This document shows positions 36,436 to 45,143 of a stretch of 64,000 nt of DNA, one piece after another. A model generated the notes under the pieces. It searched no databases. It was not told the DNA's origin and worked only from the letters and a program-made list of their open reading frames with translations. Position 1 is the stretch's first letter. Every line of letters starts with the position of its first letter. The stretch is from NCBI GenBank assembly GCA_963782445.1, contig CAWAJM010000001.1, positions 1,674,001-1,738,000 of the forward strand, in the 5' to 3' direction. Position numbers and translations under genes: made by a program. The DNA comes from ZC4RG20 sp963782445. Lineage in GTDB: Bacteria; Pseudomonadota; Gammaproteobacteria; Steroidobacterales; Rariloculaceae.

Positions 36436-37029
36436 ATGCCTTTGTACAACTTTGCGACCTACGCCAGCGTGCGCGAGGAATGGGCCATTCGCGCCGATAA
36501 CCTTGCGCAGGCCCGGAAACTGATCGGCGATGATCCGTCCGGTAACTGGCTGGATCATGCCTTTCATCTCGACGCCGAGCCGGTCGAGCGCCGCGACGAG
36601 TTCGTGCTGGACGATGAAGATGCGCCAGCGGTCGAGGAGATCACCCCGGATCATTGGGGATGGCGCAGCGCAAACGCGGATGCGATCACGCGTTCGCTGC
36701 ATCAGAACGTTGCGGCCATTGCCGCCGAGTTCCATACACACCGCCTGTGCGATCCGTTCTATGCGCGCTTTGTGGATCACGTCAATGGGTTTACCGGCCT
36801 GTTCGATCTCTGCGTTTCGCTGGCCGAGGCGCTCACCGCATGGGAAACGGCGAACGGCATGGGAGAAGCCTATGAACGGGCCGGTGTCGCGTGGATCGAA
36901 ACCGTGGAGGATTTCACCGAAACCTTCCTTGAAACCGCGCTTGATGACGACGCGCTGCCAAACCCCGCGCAGCTTCTGCCCGGCATTCAGGTCTTCCGCC
37001 ACCTCAAACGGACAGGAGAGGCCTCATGA
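36436..37029 (+). CDS. Acidic protein of unknown function
   Basis: 197 residues from ATG 36436, with GAAGGAAAAGAAGT upstream. Very acidic, helical, Trp-rich (HWGWRSANADAI, LTAWETANG). The start MPLYNFATYASVREEWAIRADN resembles small element-borne proteins. No catalytic motif. Its stop overlaps the next start by ATGA. Confidence 0.7.
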   Translation: MPLYNFATYASVREEWAIRADNLAQARKLIGDDPSGNWLDHAFHLDAEPVERRDEFVLDDEDAPAVEEITPDHWGWRSANADAITRSLHQNVAAIAAEFHTHRLCDPFYARFVDHVNGFTGLFDLCVSLAEALTAWETANGMGEAYERAGVAWIETVEDFTETFLETALDDDALPNPAQLLPGIQVFRHLKRTGEAS

Positions 37030-37256
37030 CGATCACCGATCTTATCCTCGACGAGCAGGCCGCCATGAAGGCGGCGCTTGAACGCTGCTACGGCGTGCTT
37101 GATCTTTGCGTGCGCCATCCGGAGGGGACATTCGATAAGGACTTGTGCGCGATTGATGTTGAACTCTTCGGCGTGCGCTTTCGCGCCCGTCTGGACGACC
37201 GCGACGGTCACCGGTTTGCGCGGTTTGCCCCGGCGGGGCGTCCGCCCGATGATTGA
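37026..37256 (+). CDS. Small unknown protein, coupled to the previous gene
   Basis: 76 residues, ATG overlapping the previous TGA. A helix with YGVLDLCVRHPEG, then two strands (CAIDVELFGVRFRARL). Two cysteines. No known family. Last gene of the short operon. Confidence 0.6.
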   Translation: MTITDLILDEQAAMKAALERCYGVLDLCVRHPEGTFDKDLCAIDVELFGVRFRARLDDRDGHRFARFAPAGRPPDD

Positions 37257-37319
37257 GGCAGGCGCGAAGCACCGGACGACCTGACCGCTCACAGCAGCCA
37301 GACGTTACGCAACTTTCCC

Positions 37320-37859
37320 TTAGACGAACTTCTGAACGCCGTCGCGCAGCTCCGCTGCCATCCCGACCATTTGCTCAAGGATCTTCTCCACCGGAATGTC
37401 GCGCCGGATGATGCCATCGATCGCCCGCTTCCTTTCCTTCGCATCGGCGAATGCGTTAGCCACGATGTCGATTCGGTCCCGGCAGCGCGCAACGGCGATG
37501 AAGTCATCAATGTTGCTGCCGACGATGTCCGACAGCGCCTGTGTGTGGGCCAAAAACCCTTGTACGAGTTTGTATTTTCCGCTGAACCACCACCAATGAT
37601 CGTCTTCCAATTCCTCTATCGTCTTATTTATGTCGATTTTGTGCTCGATAAATGCCTGTCGGAGAGCCTCACACTGTGTGACCAATTCCTTTGAAAGCGC
37701 ATAGGCTGCGGCGGGCAGCTGGGCGATAACTTCCGACATCGTGTGCAATGGATGCTCTTCCTTCGCACTTTGCCGCAGGAAACTCAGCAGTTGCGATACG
37801 AGGGTCAGGCCAGCGGAGCCCGTTTCAAAGGCAAGCTTGACGTCTACAGGAGTCATCAC
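37320..37859 (-). CDS. Helical protein, unknown function
   Basis: 179 residues, almost wholly helical, no signal peptide. Features are GSAGLTLVSQLLSFLRQS near the start, ELEDDHWWWFSGKY in the middle and RRDIPVEKILEQMVGMAAEL at the end. Single leftward gene 53 bases before the ankyrin gene start region on the same strand. No family recognised. Confidence 0.65.
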   Translation of the reverse strand: MMTPVDVKLAFETGSAGLTLVSQLLSFLRQSAKEEHPLHTMSEVIAQLPAAAYALSKELVTQCEALRQAFIEHKIDINKTIEELEDDHWWWFSGKYKLVQGFLAHTQALSDIVGSNIDDFIAVARCRDRIDIVANAFADAKERKRAIDGIIRRDIPVEKILEQMVGMAAELRDGVQKFV

Positions 37860-37912
37860 TTCTTCCTCCGATTATGATTGTTATGGACTTTTGGAAAGTC
37901 TATGAAAGTTTG

Positions 37913-38311
37913 TCACTTGGGGCCAAGTGCGCAGAATCCCGCCGACAAGCTATCCCGCAGCGCCGGGCCAGGTCCTCGTTCCTTGATCGCCTTCTCTTCC
38001 GCCGCCCTTATGCGGTCGATGATACGCGGAGGTGCGTTCAGCATGATTGCGGCATCATACATACTGATCTCGCGCCCGTCGGCCCTGAACGGCATTCGGG
38101 GATCGGCGCCCGCGTCCAGAAGCAGCGCGATAACTTCGGCATCGCCGCCTTCGATCGCGCTGCCAAGGGGATACTGGCGCATGCCGCGCGCGTCCACATC
38201 GGCACCCTTGCTTAGCAAGGCTTGGATTCTTGCTGTGTGTTTCCAGAACACGGCAAGCTGAAATTCCCGGTTCAGTTTCTTCTGTCGGCGCTCTCTCAAT
38301 GACTGCAACAT
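37913..38311 (-). CDS. Ankyrin-repeat protein
   Basis: 132 residues from ATG 38311. Two ankyrin repeats are clear: ARIQALLSKGADVDARGM then YPLGSAIEGGDAEVIALLLDAGADP. Ankyrin repeats bind partner proteins. The N-terminus LQSLRERRQKKLNREF is basic and helical. 70 bases after the GHKL ATPase gene on the same strand, so it could belong to that operon. Confidence 0.8.
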   Translation of the reverse strand: MLQSLRERRQKKLNREFQLAVFWKHTARIQALLSKGADVDARGMRQYPLGSAIEGGDAEVIALLLDAGADPRMPFRADGREISMYDAAIMLNAPPRIIDRIRAAEEKAIKERGPGPALRDSLSAGFCALGPK

Positions 38312-38381
38312 TACAGTTCCTTGATAGAGCGCGCATCCTCCCATGTCAACGTTGTTATTCGCGTGGTGGCGCATCGCTGCG

Positions 38382-39182
38382 TCAAAGGGACCGGCAGGCG
38401 ACCGATGCGAAGAACCCCTTGATCGGGATCTTCTCTTCCGTCGTCCACGGAATGCTGCTGGGATTCTGTCCTTCGATGGTCAGTGCGGCGTTGCCGCTGC
38501 GAAAGCGGAGCGACCCGTTCAGATTGGCAAGCCCGGTGAACAGGTCGTGAAAGCCGTAGCCGCGGCCGCTTTCTTTCCCGAAACGCGACACGCCGTTGCT
38601 CAGCGCAAGTGTCAGCGCCTCGCGGTGATCTGTCACCGCGGCATATTCATCGCACTTGCGCAGACTTTCGAGCACGCCGATGCCCCAATCGGCGATGACG
38701 AACTCGAAACGCCCCTTTGATGCCTTGAACGCGACGAGCCCGCTGCGCGGATTCTCGGAATGTTCATAGATATTGCTTTGCAGCTCGCCGAGCGCGGCGG
38801 CGAACTGCGCCGCCGTCTGTTTCGGGAAACCGTTCGCGACCGCTGCCTTTTGCGCAGCAAGGCAGAACGCGATCCACGGCGTGTCGTCGACGGGTACGCG
38901 CGCTTGCGTGCGGAACACGCCCATCTTCTGCGTCGCCGGACAGACCCATTTCGGGCGGCGCGTCCGCAGCGCGCCGTACAGGCTGTCCATCCCGTCAAGC
39001 GCAAGCCAGGGCGCGTCGCCGGGCTTGGGAACGATCTCGGCCGCGCCGAGCAGGGCGTATTCGATGAACGGCCCGAGATCACGCGCGCTCAGATCGAGTA
39101 CGCCGTCATAATGTGAGAGCCTGCCGCGCACGGCGGCGAAGCCGAGCCCGTCCACATCGGAAAAGCCGAGCGGACGGCTCAT
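38382..39182 (-). CDS. GHKL-type ATPase (anti-sigma/histidine-kinase-like)
   Basis: 266 residues. The C-terminal half has GHKL signatures: N-box-like ELQSNIYEHS (about 136-145), the G1 box ADWGIGV (about 162-168) and the G2-like GRGYGFHDLF (about 205-214). No phosphoacceptor His domain is seen, so this is like anti-sigma or STAS-partner ATPases rather than a sensor kinase. The N-terminal 110 residues are unknown. Last of four tightly packed genes whose first encodes a STAS-like protein, so a switch in which the ATPase acts on the STAS partner is likely. Confidence 0.8.
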   Translation of the reverse strand: MSRPLGFSDVDGLGFAAVRGRLSHYDGVLDLSARDLGPFIEYALLGAAEIVPKPGDAPWLALDGMDSLYGALRTRRPKWVCPATQKMGVFRTQARVPVDDTPWIAFCLAAQKAAVANGFPKQTAAQFAAALGELQSNIYEHSENPRSGLVAFKASKGRFEFVIADWGIGVLESLRKCDEYAAVTDHREALTLALSNGVSRFGKESGRGYGFHDLFTGLANLNGSLRFRSGNAALTIEGQNPSSIPWTTEEKIPIKGFFASVACRSL

Positions 39183-39187
39183 GCGCC

Positions 39188-40303
39188 TTAGTGCGCAGAA
39201 AGGCGGGAGATCATGTCCGCCGTCTCAAGCGCGATGTTGCTCTCGAGCAGGTCATCGAGCCCTTCGCCGTAAAGGGTCAGCGTCGGCTTCCAGCGCAGGC
39301 GTCCCTTGCCGTCGAGCGCGGCGCACTGACGCTTGCTCGTCTTGATGAACGCGTTCGTGTCGAGAAACACGAGCTCGGGGTAGGCCGCCTTCAGTAGCGG
39401 GACGATCTCCGTGCCGCCGCGCACGAACAGGCGCAGCTTCCTGCCGACCTGACCGGCCAGCTCGTTCAGCCACGTCGCATATTGCGGGCGGCGCTCGCGG
39501 CGCAGCGTCGTGAACTCGAAGGCGATATCGGTGACCTCCGGGCGCTCTCCGATGTAGGCGACCCAGCGCCGGAAGTCGTTGCCGGTGCGCGCATTGACGT
39601 GCAGCGCCGCGGGCATGCCTTCGCGCAGGAACTCTTCATGTGTGATCGCGATGCGCTTCATCGCGTGCAGGTCCTGCCAGCGCGGCCTGTTTGCAAGCAG
39701 CGTGTAGTTCGGGGTCGTCACGAGCTCGACGCCGCTGGCAAGCAGTGCCCGGATCACGGCAAGCCGCCCGCTGGTGCTGAGACTCCAGTAGCGCTCGAGC
39801 GGCGCGTCCTCGCCGGTGCCGGTCAGGATGATGCGCGTGTCCGGCGCAAGGTGGTAGGCCTCGCGCAGCGCCTGCGCGTCCGCGAATCGCGGACGCCCGT
39901 CGCGCGCAACCATGCGGTAAAGCGGCAGGCAGATGATGGGCGCGGCGACCTTCCCGTGCAGGCCGCCCGCGTTGTACATCACCTGCACGACCGGCGGCAG
40001 CGCCGGCGATGCAGGCACAGGCGCGCGCGGCACATTGTCAAAGGCAAAACGCTCGACCTCGCGAACGCGAAACGGGAAGTCCGGGTTATGGCGGCACACG
40101 AGCTTGCAGCGCGCCGGGTCGCCGCAGCAAAAAGAGGAACAACTGAAGATGCCCTCCGCGATGCGTATCCCGCCGCAAACGCCGTGTTCCTTGCAGCCCT
40201 GGCAGCCGAGCGGCTGCTGCTTGTGCTGCGGCTCGTGCCAGAGCCGCCGTTCGCGGCGCAGATTGCGCGGCACGCGCGGCCGCGCACCTTTCTCGGTCAG
40301 CAC
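39188..40303 (-). CDS. Cysteine-rich protein, DUF4417-like
   Basis: 371 residues from GTG 40303. The N-terminal 75 residues have about nine cysteines in CQGCKEHGVCGG and CSSFCCGDPARCKLVC, good for an iron-sulphur or zinc cluster. The C-terminal part has GVELVTTPNYTLL, DLHAMKRIAITHEEF and FRRWVAYIGERP, resembling the DUF4417 family, whose function is unknown. Start overlaps the upstream stop and it ends 5 bases before the GHKL gene, so all act from one message. The cluster could sense damage or redox state; speculative. Confidence 0.7.
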   Translation of the reverse strand: MLTEKGARPRVPRNLRRERRLWHEPQHKQQPLGCQGCKEHGVCGGIRIAEGIFSCSSFCCGDPARCKLVCRHNPDFPFRVREVERFAFDNVPRAPVPASPALPPVVQVMYNAGGLHGKVAAPIICLPLYRMVARDGRPRFADAQALREAYHLAPDTRIILTGTGEDAPLERYWSLSTSGRLAVIRALLASGVELVTTPNYTLLANRPRWQDLHAMKRIAITHEEFLREGMPAALHVNARTGNDFRRWVAYIGERPEVTDIAFEFTTLRRERRPQYATWLNELAGQVGRKLRLFVRGGTEIVPLLKAAYPELVFLDTNAFIKTSKRQCAALDGKGRLRWKPTLTLYGEGLDDLLESNIALETADMISRLSAH

Positions 40304-40650
40304 AGCGTAATCTCGACGACGCCGGCCGGCGCGTGGACCTCGGCGACCGTGCCCTGGGCGATGCCGCAGGAGTTCTTCACGGCGTCGAAGTCACGCTTTG
40401 CGGGCGCGTCCTTGCGGGCGACAATCGTTTGCCCGCGGCGGGCGACCAGCGCCGATCCTTCGCTTTCCACATTGAGGTGCTCGCCTTGCCGAAGCTGCGC
40501 GCCGCCCGCGATCTCGAAAGCCGCCTTGCAGCCGCCTTCTTCCGGCGGCCGCGTCAGCAGATCGGCGGTGCCGAGCCTGACGCGCTCGCGGTCCCACTTG
40601 GTCTTGAGCGTCTTTTTCGTCCGTTCTATGAAATCCAGTCCCACCGTCAA
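40297..40650 (-). CDS. Small protein of the STAS/GHKL operon
   Basis: 117 residues, start MTVGLDFIERTKKTLKTKWD overlapping the STAS gene stop, end overlapping the Cys-rich gene start. Strand-rich middle (EHLNVESEGSALVARRGQTIVA) and C-terminal AQGTVAEVHAPAGVVEITL, like a small beta-barrel. One Cys pair far apart. No known family. Confidence 0.72.
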   Translation of the reverse strand: MTVGLDFIERTKKTLKTKWDRERVRLGTADLLTRPPEEGGCKAAFEIAGGAQLRQGEHLNVESEGSALVARRGQTIVARKDAPAKRDFDAVKNSCGIAQGTVAEVHAPAGVVEITLC

Positions 40651-41216
40651 ACTCCTTCTAGTAGCGGCCGGTATCGCTTTGCCCGCCCGTGGCTTTCAAC
40701 GATGACGAGCCCGAGGTTGGCAAGACCGGCAAGCCGGTTGTTCCACGCCGTCGTGGTCGTCGTTTCTTCGGCGTCGCCGTATTTCTCCATCAGCCGCGCC
40801 GCGTCGGTTTCGCCGTACTTGTGCACGAGATCAAAGGTCATCTTCTGTTTGGGGTCCATTGCGCCGAGCGGCGCCGGATCGGAGGCCTTGCCGCGGCGGT
40901 CGAGACGGCACGTCATGACAACGTCGCGCTCCGCTTTGGTCAGCTCGCGCAAATCGTCCTTCACGGCATCGTTTGCGTTCGCGATCACCGGGTAATACAT
41001 CGGCTTCGTCCTGCGGATATAGTCGCGGAACGCGATCACGCTCTCCCGCAGATAGCTGACCGAGGCGACGTCCACCGCCCCGAAATCGAGGAAAAGCGGC
41101 GTCGGCGTGTCGGGCTCCGCCCCGACGCACTCGATGAGCCGCGTGAAGCCCTTCTGTCCGTTGATCGCCCCCGCCAGCACGGGCGTGCCGCCGATCTCCG
41201 CCATGTCAATCCGCAT
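40647..41216 (-). CDS. STAS-like protein with winged-helix C-terminus
   Basis: 189 residues from ATG 41216 (GAGGG 8 bases upstream; a GTG at 41231 or ATG 41222 is possible). Residues 1-100 fit a STAS-like fold: strand MRIDMAEIGGTPVLAG, then LFLDFGAVDVASVSYLRESV, the strand-turn-helix where STAS domains carry the switch Ser. Residues about 115-185 look like a winged helix (KMTFDLVHKYGETDAARLMEKYG and LAGLANLGLVIVESHGRAKRY). First gene of the operon; with the GHKL ATPase it suggests a partner-switching regulator. Confidence 0.75.
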   Translation of the reverse strand: MRIDMAEIGGTPVLAGAINGQKGFTRLIECVGAEPDTPTPLFLDFGAVDVASVSYLRESVIAFRDYIRRTKPMYYPVIANANDAVKDDLRELTKAERDVVMTCRLDRRGKASDPAPLGAMDPKQKMTFDLVHKYGETDAARLMEKYGDAEETTTTTAWNNRLAGLANLGLVIVESHGRAKRYRPLLEGV

Positions 41217-41297
41217 CGTCATAACCCTCACGTGAGCCGCCTGAGGATAGTCTATCAGCCCTTCCGGCGCGCTCGCAAGGGCAGGGGCGGGCCGGGA

Positions 41298-42893
41298 TCA
41301 GCGCGTCACAAGCCGGCGCTTTTGCATGTCGAACTGCTCGTAATAGAGGGGCAGCCTGAATTCCTTGCGCAGGTCTTTCAGATATTTGCGCTCGTACGCC
41401 TTAAGTTCCGGCTCGCCCACGATGACGAGCCGCGCGGCCCGCCGTCCTTCGGGCCAGTAGGAATACTCCAGCAATTGCCCGATCGCCTGCCGGATGCAGT
41501 GCTGCGCCGTCTCGCCGACCTTGATTTCGTAGTAGGTGAATTCGTTGCCAAGTTTGAGCGCAAGGTCGATCTTCGTGCCGTTTCCGGTCGGGAATTCGTC
41601 GCGCACGGCATCCTTGCCGTGCTTGCCGATCAAGTGCTGGCCCAGCGCATATTGGATATCGTTGTGCCGCAGGTCCTTGTTCAGCTTGCGCTCAGTAACG
41701 CTCATCTTTGCGCTCGACGGTTTTCGCGTCAGACCGGGTACGAAGTCCGGTAGAGGCTGCCGCAGCACGATCTGCGGCACGTTCGCGCTCTCCACGAATT
41801 CGTATATGGGAAGCAGGCGATCGTAGTCCCGCAGGATCAGTCCCACGCTGACATGCGCCGGGTCCTGTCGCCTGCCGATGAAGATAAAGGCGCCCAGTTT
41901 GACGATCTCGGCCGGCACGGGGCGCAGCGCGTGGTCGCCGCTCCAGTCTTCCCTGTCATACCAACTGTTGTACATCAGAAAACCTGTGTATTCGTCGCCC
42001 TGGTCTTCGATGAACTGATTGAGACGCGCGATGCGCGTCAGCATCTCGTCGGTAACCGCCGTCACGGCAGGCCCGCGCTTTAGCGAGATCGCCAGCCCGT
42101 GCCGCAGGTAAGTTTCGCCGTCACCGGCTTCTTCGAAGCCGACATTGAATTGCAGCTCCGTCCTGCCGCCGTAGTGATACGCGTAACGATCGAAGATCGT
42201 TTCTTCGCGAAAAATCGTGCGGCTGACCCGCCCGAGCCCTTTGAGCGACCGGCGAATTTCCTGCAACTCGCCGAAGCGGTAGTGCGTCGCCTGGTCTTCG
42301 ATGGCGGCGACGACCCCCCGAATGTCCGGTTCGTCAAGATAGCCGAGCCGCCGCTGCGCCTCGGCCCGTTCTTCGGGCGTGAAGCGATCGCGAAAACGTT
42401 TTTGCAAGACGACATGCTCAAGCGTCAGATCGGGTCGCCCGGCGGCCATGATGCTATCGAAGCCGGCGCCTGCGCCGCCCGCCTGCGGGCGGAGCGCGTA
42501 TTTGGCTGCGCCAAGGCCGCCGCGATTGTTCAGCAGCGTTGTAAACCTGCCCGAACCGAGCCCTTCTTCCTTCCCGGCGCGGGCATTGATGTCGCGCAAC
42601 GCTTGCTCCAGCGCTTTGTCCTCAGCTTTGCCCGGCTTGGCCGCCGCGCCGTCCCGGCGGAACGTGACAATCCCGCGTTGCTGATCGACCTTATCGACTT
42701 TGAAGCCGGCCTCCTGCCAGTGGTAGGCGCGCGAGCCATAGTCCTGGTTCGCCCACCATTCCCGGTGGTCGTACGCCGAGTCCGGCAGCTTGTCGCCGAT
42801 GATCTCCATGATCCGCGTAAAGGTGAGCGTCTCGCTCTCCTGCGTTGCCGGCAGCGCTGCCAGATAGTTGCCGAGCGGCTCGTATTTCTTCAT
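41298..42893 (-). CDS. PD-(D/E)XK nuclease-like protein with a DUF7662-type N-terminus
   Basis: 531 residues from ATG 42893, AAGGAG upstream. N-terminal 65 residues (YLAALPATQESETLTF, DHREWWAN, GFKVDKVDQQRGIVTFRR) match a small domain found alone or fused to nucleases. The C-terminal 150 residues have a nuclease pattern: VRDEFPTGNGTKIDLAL (Asp about 443), FTYYEIKVG (Glu-Ile-Lys about 455-457) and a helix with QAIGQLLEYSYWP. The middle is unknown. Predicted restriction-like or anti-phage nuclease. Single gene between the STAS operon and ardC, on the lower strand. Confidence 0.75.
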   Translation of the reverse strand: MKKYEPLGNYLAALPATQESETLTFTRIMEIIGDKLPDSAYDHREWWANQDYGSRAYHWQEAGFKVDKVDQQRGIVTFRRDGAAAKPGKAEDKALEQALRDINARAGKEEGLGSGRFTTLLNNRGGLGAAKYALRPQAGGAGAGFDSIMAAGRPDLTLEHVVLQKRFRDRFTPEERAEAQRRLGYLDEPDIRGVVAAIEDQATHYRFGELQEIRRSLKGLGRVSRTIFREETIFDRYAYHYGGRTELQFNVGFEEAGDGETYLRHGLAISLKRGPAVTAVTDEMLTRIARLNQFIEDQGDEYTGFLMYNSWYDREDWSGDHALRPVPAEIVKLGAFIFIGRRQDPAHVSVGLILRDYDRLLPIYEFVESANVPQIVLRQPLPDFVPGLTRKPSSAKMSVTERKLNKDLRHNDIQYALGQHLIGKHGKDAVRDEFPTGNGTKIDLALKLGNEFTYYEIKVGETAQHCIRQAIGQLLEYSYWPEGRRAARLVIVGEPELKAYERKYLKDLRKEFRLPLYYEQFDMQKRRLVTR

Positions 42894-43052
42894 CGCGCAC
42901 TCCTTGTTCTTCTTCGCCCCGTTATAGGCATCCTCTGCGGCGCTTTCCACCCCAAAACGTCCGCACGTCCGTCGATTTCGTGTGCTTGGGGCGCCGTGAA
43001 GGCACATGGATGTTCGCCGTATCTCCTTGCGGCGGGCTGCCCGTGAACAGGT

Positions 43053-43219
43053 AACGCGTTTGTCGCCGGGCGCGCCGCCCCGTCAACGGCCTGCCCGCAC
43101 CACCTCATTTCATGAGCCGTGTTGGCCGTTCCCCCTGCGGGTGACGGAGCGGCTTGTCCGCCCGGCTTTCCCATCCGCGTGTTCCCGGATCAACCCGCTT
43201 ACCGAAAGGAGATACAAAG
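43053..43219 (+). promoter_or_regulatory. Conserved GC-rich leader, copy 2
   Basis: Leader of ardC, matching that of the DUF2958 gene (22345-22515) over about 55 bases at its left end and again near CGCCCGGCTTT-CC-TCCGCGT before the ribosome site GAAAGGAGATACAAAG. Conservation between leaders of unrelated genes points to shared control. Confidence 0.55.
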
Positions 43220-44164
43220 ATGGCGAACAGCAAATCATCACGGCCCGACATCTACACGCGCATTACGGACAAGATCGTCGCTGCGCTCGAGCAGGGCACG
43301 CGGCCCTGGATCAAACCGTGGAACGCCGAACATGCGGCAGGGCGCATCACCAAGCCCCTGCGGCATAACGGCACACCATATAGCGGCATCAACATCATCA
43401 TGCTCTGGCAATCTGCGATGGCCTGCGGCTACGCCGCCCCGATCTGGATGACCTTTCGGCAGGCACGCGAACTCGGCGCGAGCGTGCGCAAGGGCGAGCA
43501 CGGCGAACTCGTCGTCTACGCCAACACCATCACGCGCACTGAAGAGACCGCAGACGGTCAGGACGAGGAACGCACGATCCCGTTCCTCAAAGGCTACACG
43601 GTCTTCAATGTCGAGCAGATCGACGGTTTGCCTGCGCACTATTACCAGCTTGCGGAGCCGACTCGCGATCACGTGCAGCGCATCGACCATGCGGAAAGCT
43701 TCTTCGCTGTGCTCGGCGCCAATATTCGGCACGGCGGCAACATGGCTTATTACGCGATCGGTTCCGATCACGTGCAGATGCCGCCCTTTGAAACGTTCCG
43801 CGATGCCGAAAGCTATTACGCGACACTCGCCCATGAGTGCACGCACTGGACGCGCCATTCTTCACGCCTTGAGCGTGAATTTGGCCGCAAACGCTGGGGC
43901 GATGAAGGCTACGCTCGCGAAGAGCTCGTGGCCGAACTTGGCAGTGCTTTTATCTGCGCTGATCTCGAACTCGCGCTTGAGCCGCGCGAGGATCACAGCG
44001 CCTACATCGAAAGCTGGCTCAAGGTCCTCCAGAACGACAAGCGGGCGATCTTCTCCGCCGCCGCCCACGCGCAGCGCGCTGCCGACTTCCTCCACGGCCT
44101 CCAGCCGGGCGCGCAATCAGACGTGTCCGCCGAAGCCTTGGCGCAGGAGGAGGCCGCCGCTTAG
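43220..44164 (+). CDS. ardC: ArdC-like antirestriction protein
   Basis: 314 residues, ATG after GAAAGGAGATACAAAG. N-terminal ssDNA-binding domain (DUF1738: RITDKIVAALEQGTRPW, HNGTPYSGINIIMLW) and C-terminal zincin-like domain with HECTHW (about 204-209) and a following Glu in ELVAELGSAF. ArdC proteins coat incoming single-stranded DNA and block restriction during conjugation. Fits a mobilizable element that itself carries restriction genes. Terminator follows at once. Confidence 0.93.
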   Translation: MANSKSSRPDIYTRITDKIVAALEQGTRPWIKPWNAEHAAGRITKPLRHNGTPYSGINIIMLWQSAMACGYAAPIWMTFRQARELGASVRKGEHGELVVYANTITRTEETADGQDEERTIPFLKGYTVFNVEQIDGLPAHYYQLAEPTRDHVQRIDHAESFFAVLGANIRHGGNMAYYAIGSDHVQMPPFETFRDAESYYATLAHECTHWTRHSSRLEREFGRKRWGDEGYAREELVAELGSAFICADLELALEPREDHSAYIESWLKVLQNDKRAIFSAAAHAQRAADFLHGLQPGAQSDVSAEALAQEEAAA

Positions 44165-44178
44165 GCGGCCTCTTTCTT
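44150..44178 (+). terminator. Terminator of ardC
   Basis: 9-bp stem GAGGCCGCC / GGCGGCCTC (44150-44158 and 44164-44172) then TTTCTTT; the ardC stop codon lies in the loop. Confidence 0.75.
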
Positions 44179-44368
44179 TGTACTTGCGGTCTCAGGCGCT
44201 ACGCTCAGCGCTTGTGCTCGCATGACCTGGAGACAGTCGCATAGCCGGTGACAACGACAACACGCCACAGGACGCCCCGATCGTTCTCGCACCGGATGCG
44301 CCCGCCGTCACCTATAGCGATGCCGAAGGGTACGACATCCGTATTCCGAAGACCGGGCCAAGCAAGGC

Positions 44369-44572
44369 ATGAGCCCGCCTGCTATCGCGCTTGTTGCTGC
44401 CGGCATGCGCCTCACCGAAGACCCGTCTTTCCGCGAGTCCCTCGTGCAGTGGTTCAGGCAGCAGCAGTTCGGGCGGCTAGGCCCGCGCCTGCAACGTCAC
44501 CTCCATTCGTCCATGCATTCCGATCCAGTTTTCGCCCGGCCCGCGATCCTCCTCGTGATGCCAGTGCCTTAG
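44369..44572 (+). CDS. Possible small gene in the ardC downstream region
   Basis: 67 residues starting MSPPAIALVAAGMRL. Its ATG overlaps the TGA of an upstream open stretch (44250-44371 reading DAPIVLAPDAPAVTYSDAEG) that has no clear start, perhaps a decayed gene. Helical, no known domain. Weak. The rest of the 692-base gap 44165-44856 holds only the shared leader block at 44737. Confidence 0.3.
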   Translation: MSPPAIALVAAGMRLTEDPSFRESLVQWFRQQQFGRLGPRLQRHLHSSMHSDPVFARPAILLVMPVP

Positions 44573-44736
44573 CCCGTCCATATCCGGCGTCGTTTTCCCG
44601 TGGAAGGCGGGAGGGCAGGGGCTGTCGCGCTGTGCGTGTCGTCCTGCCTTGTGTGGGTTTCGTGCGAAGCGAATACATCCCTCTTTCTAGCCGGCGGGCG
44701 CGCTGGCACAAGGCCGAGCCCTTCGGGCGCAGCTAA

Positions 44737-44771
44737 CGCTCCCGTGTTGCTTCGCGGCCCGCTCCATTCGC
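44737..44771 (+). repeat. Shared leader block, copy 1
   Basis: CGCTCCCGTGTTGCTTCGCG followed by GCCCGCTCCATTCGC; 32 of the first 34 bases match 46367-46400. Both copies precede small genes with the same AAAGGAGATA ribosome site, at about 85-95 bases. Confidence 0.55.
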
Positions 44772-44856
44772 GGCTGCGGCCTTGTGACATTGCCCCCTGA
44801 TGCCGGCTTGCGACGGGGCTGTGTTCGCACATCAACCCAAACAAAGGAGATACGAA

Positions 44857-45096
44857 ATGAGCACAGCGAAAGAAAACAGCCCGGCCCTGATCGCCTATCA
44901 CGTCACGGAAAACGGCAAGAAAACCTACTGGGCGCGCATCGGCGCAGCCTGGCCCAACAAGAAGGGCGGGTTTCAGGTGAAGCTGGAAACAATTCCGGTC
45001 AATGGCGAGCTGGTGCTCCTGCCGCCGAAGGCCAAGGACGAAACCGAAACTCAACCCGAAGCCGGGCTCCCGGCTGAAGCAGAAGCGGTGGCGTAA
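44857..45096 (+). CDS. Small conserved element protein
   Basis: 79 residues, ATG after AAAGGAGATACGAA. Strands in ALIAYHVTENGKKTYWARIG and KKGGFQVKLETIPVNGELVLLP, then an acidic tail. Compact, strand-rich, probably single small domain; I recall similar proteins in alphaproteobacterial plasmids and elements. Unknown role. Shares leader block with the gene at 46495. Confidence 0.7.
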   Translation: MSTAKENSPALIAYHVTENGKKTYWARIGAAWPNKKGGFQVKLETIPVNGELVLLPPKAKDETETQPEAGLPAEAEAVA

Positions 45097-45119
45097 GCCA
45101 CCCTTCCCCCGCCTCAAGA

Positions 45120-45143
45120 GCGGCGGCGCGAAAGCGCCGCCGC
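45120..45143 (+). terminator. GC-rich hairpin after the small gene
   Basis: Perfect 10-bp stem GCGGCGGCGC / GCGCCGCCGC with a GAAA loop; only a short TT follows, so it is a weaker terminator or a message-stabilising hairpin. Confidence 0.55.

Noticed and set aside
44569..45117. Leftward frame with EWSGPRSNTGA, similar to one at 46286-46474
   Set aside because: The similarity comes from the shared leader block at the DNA level; both lie opposite better-supported small genes.
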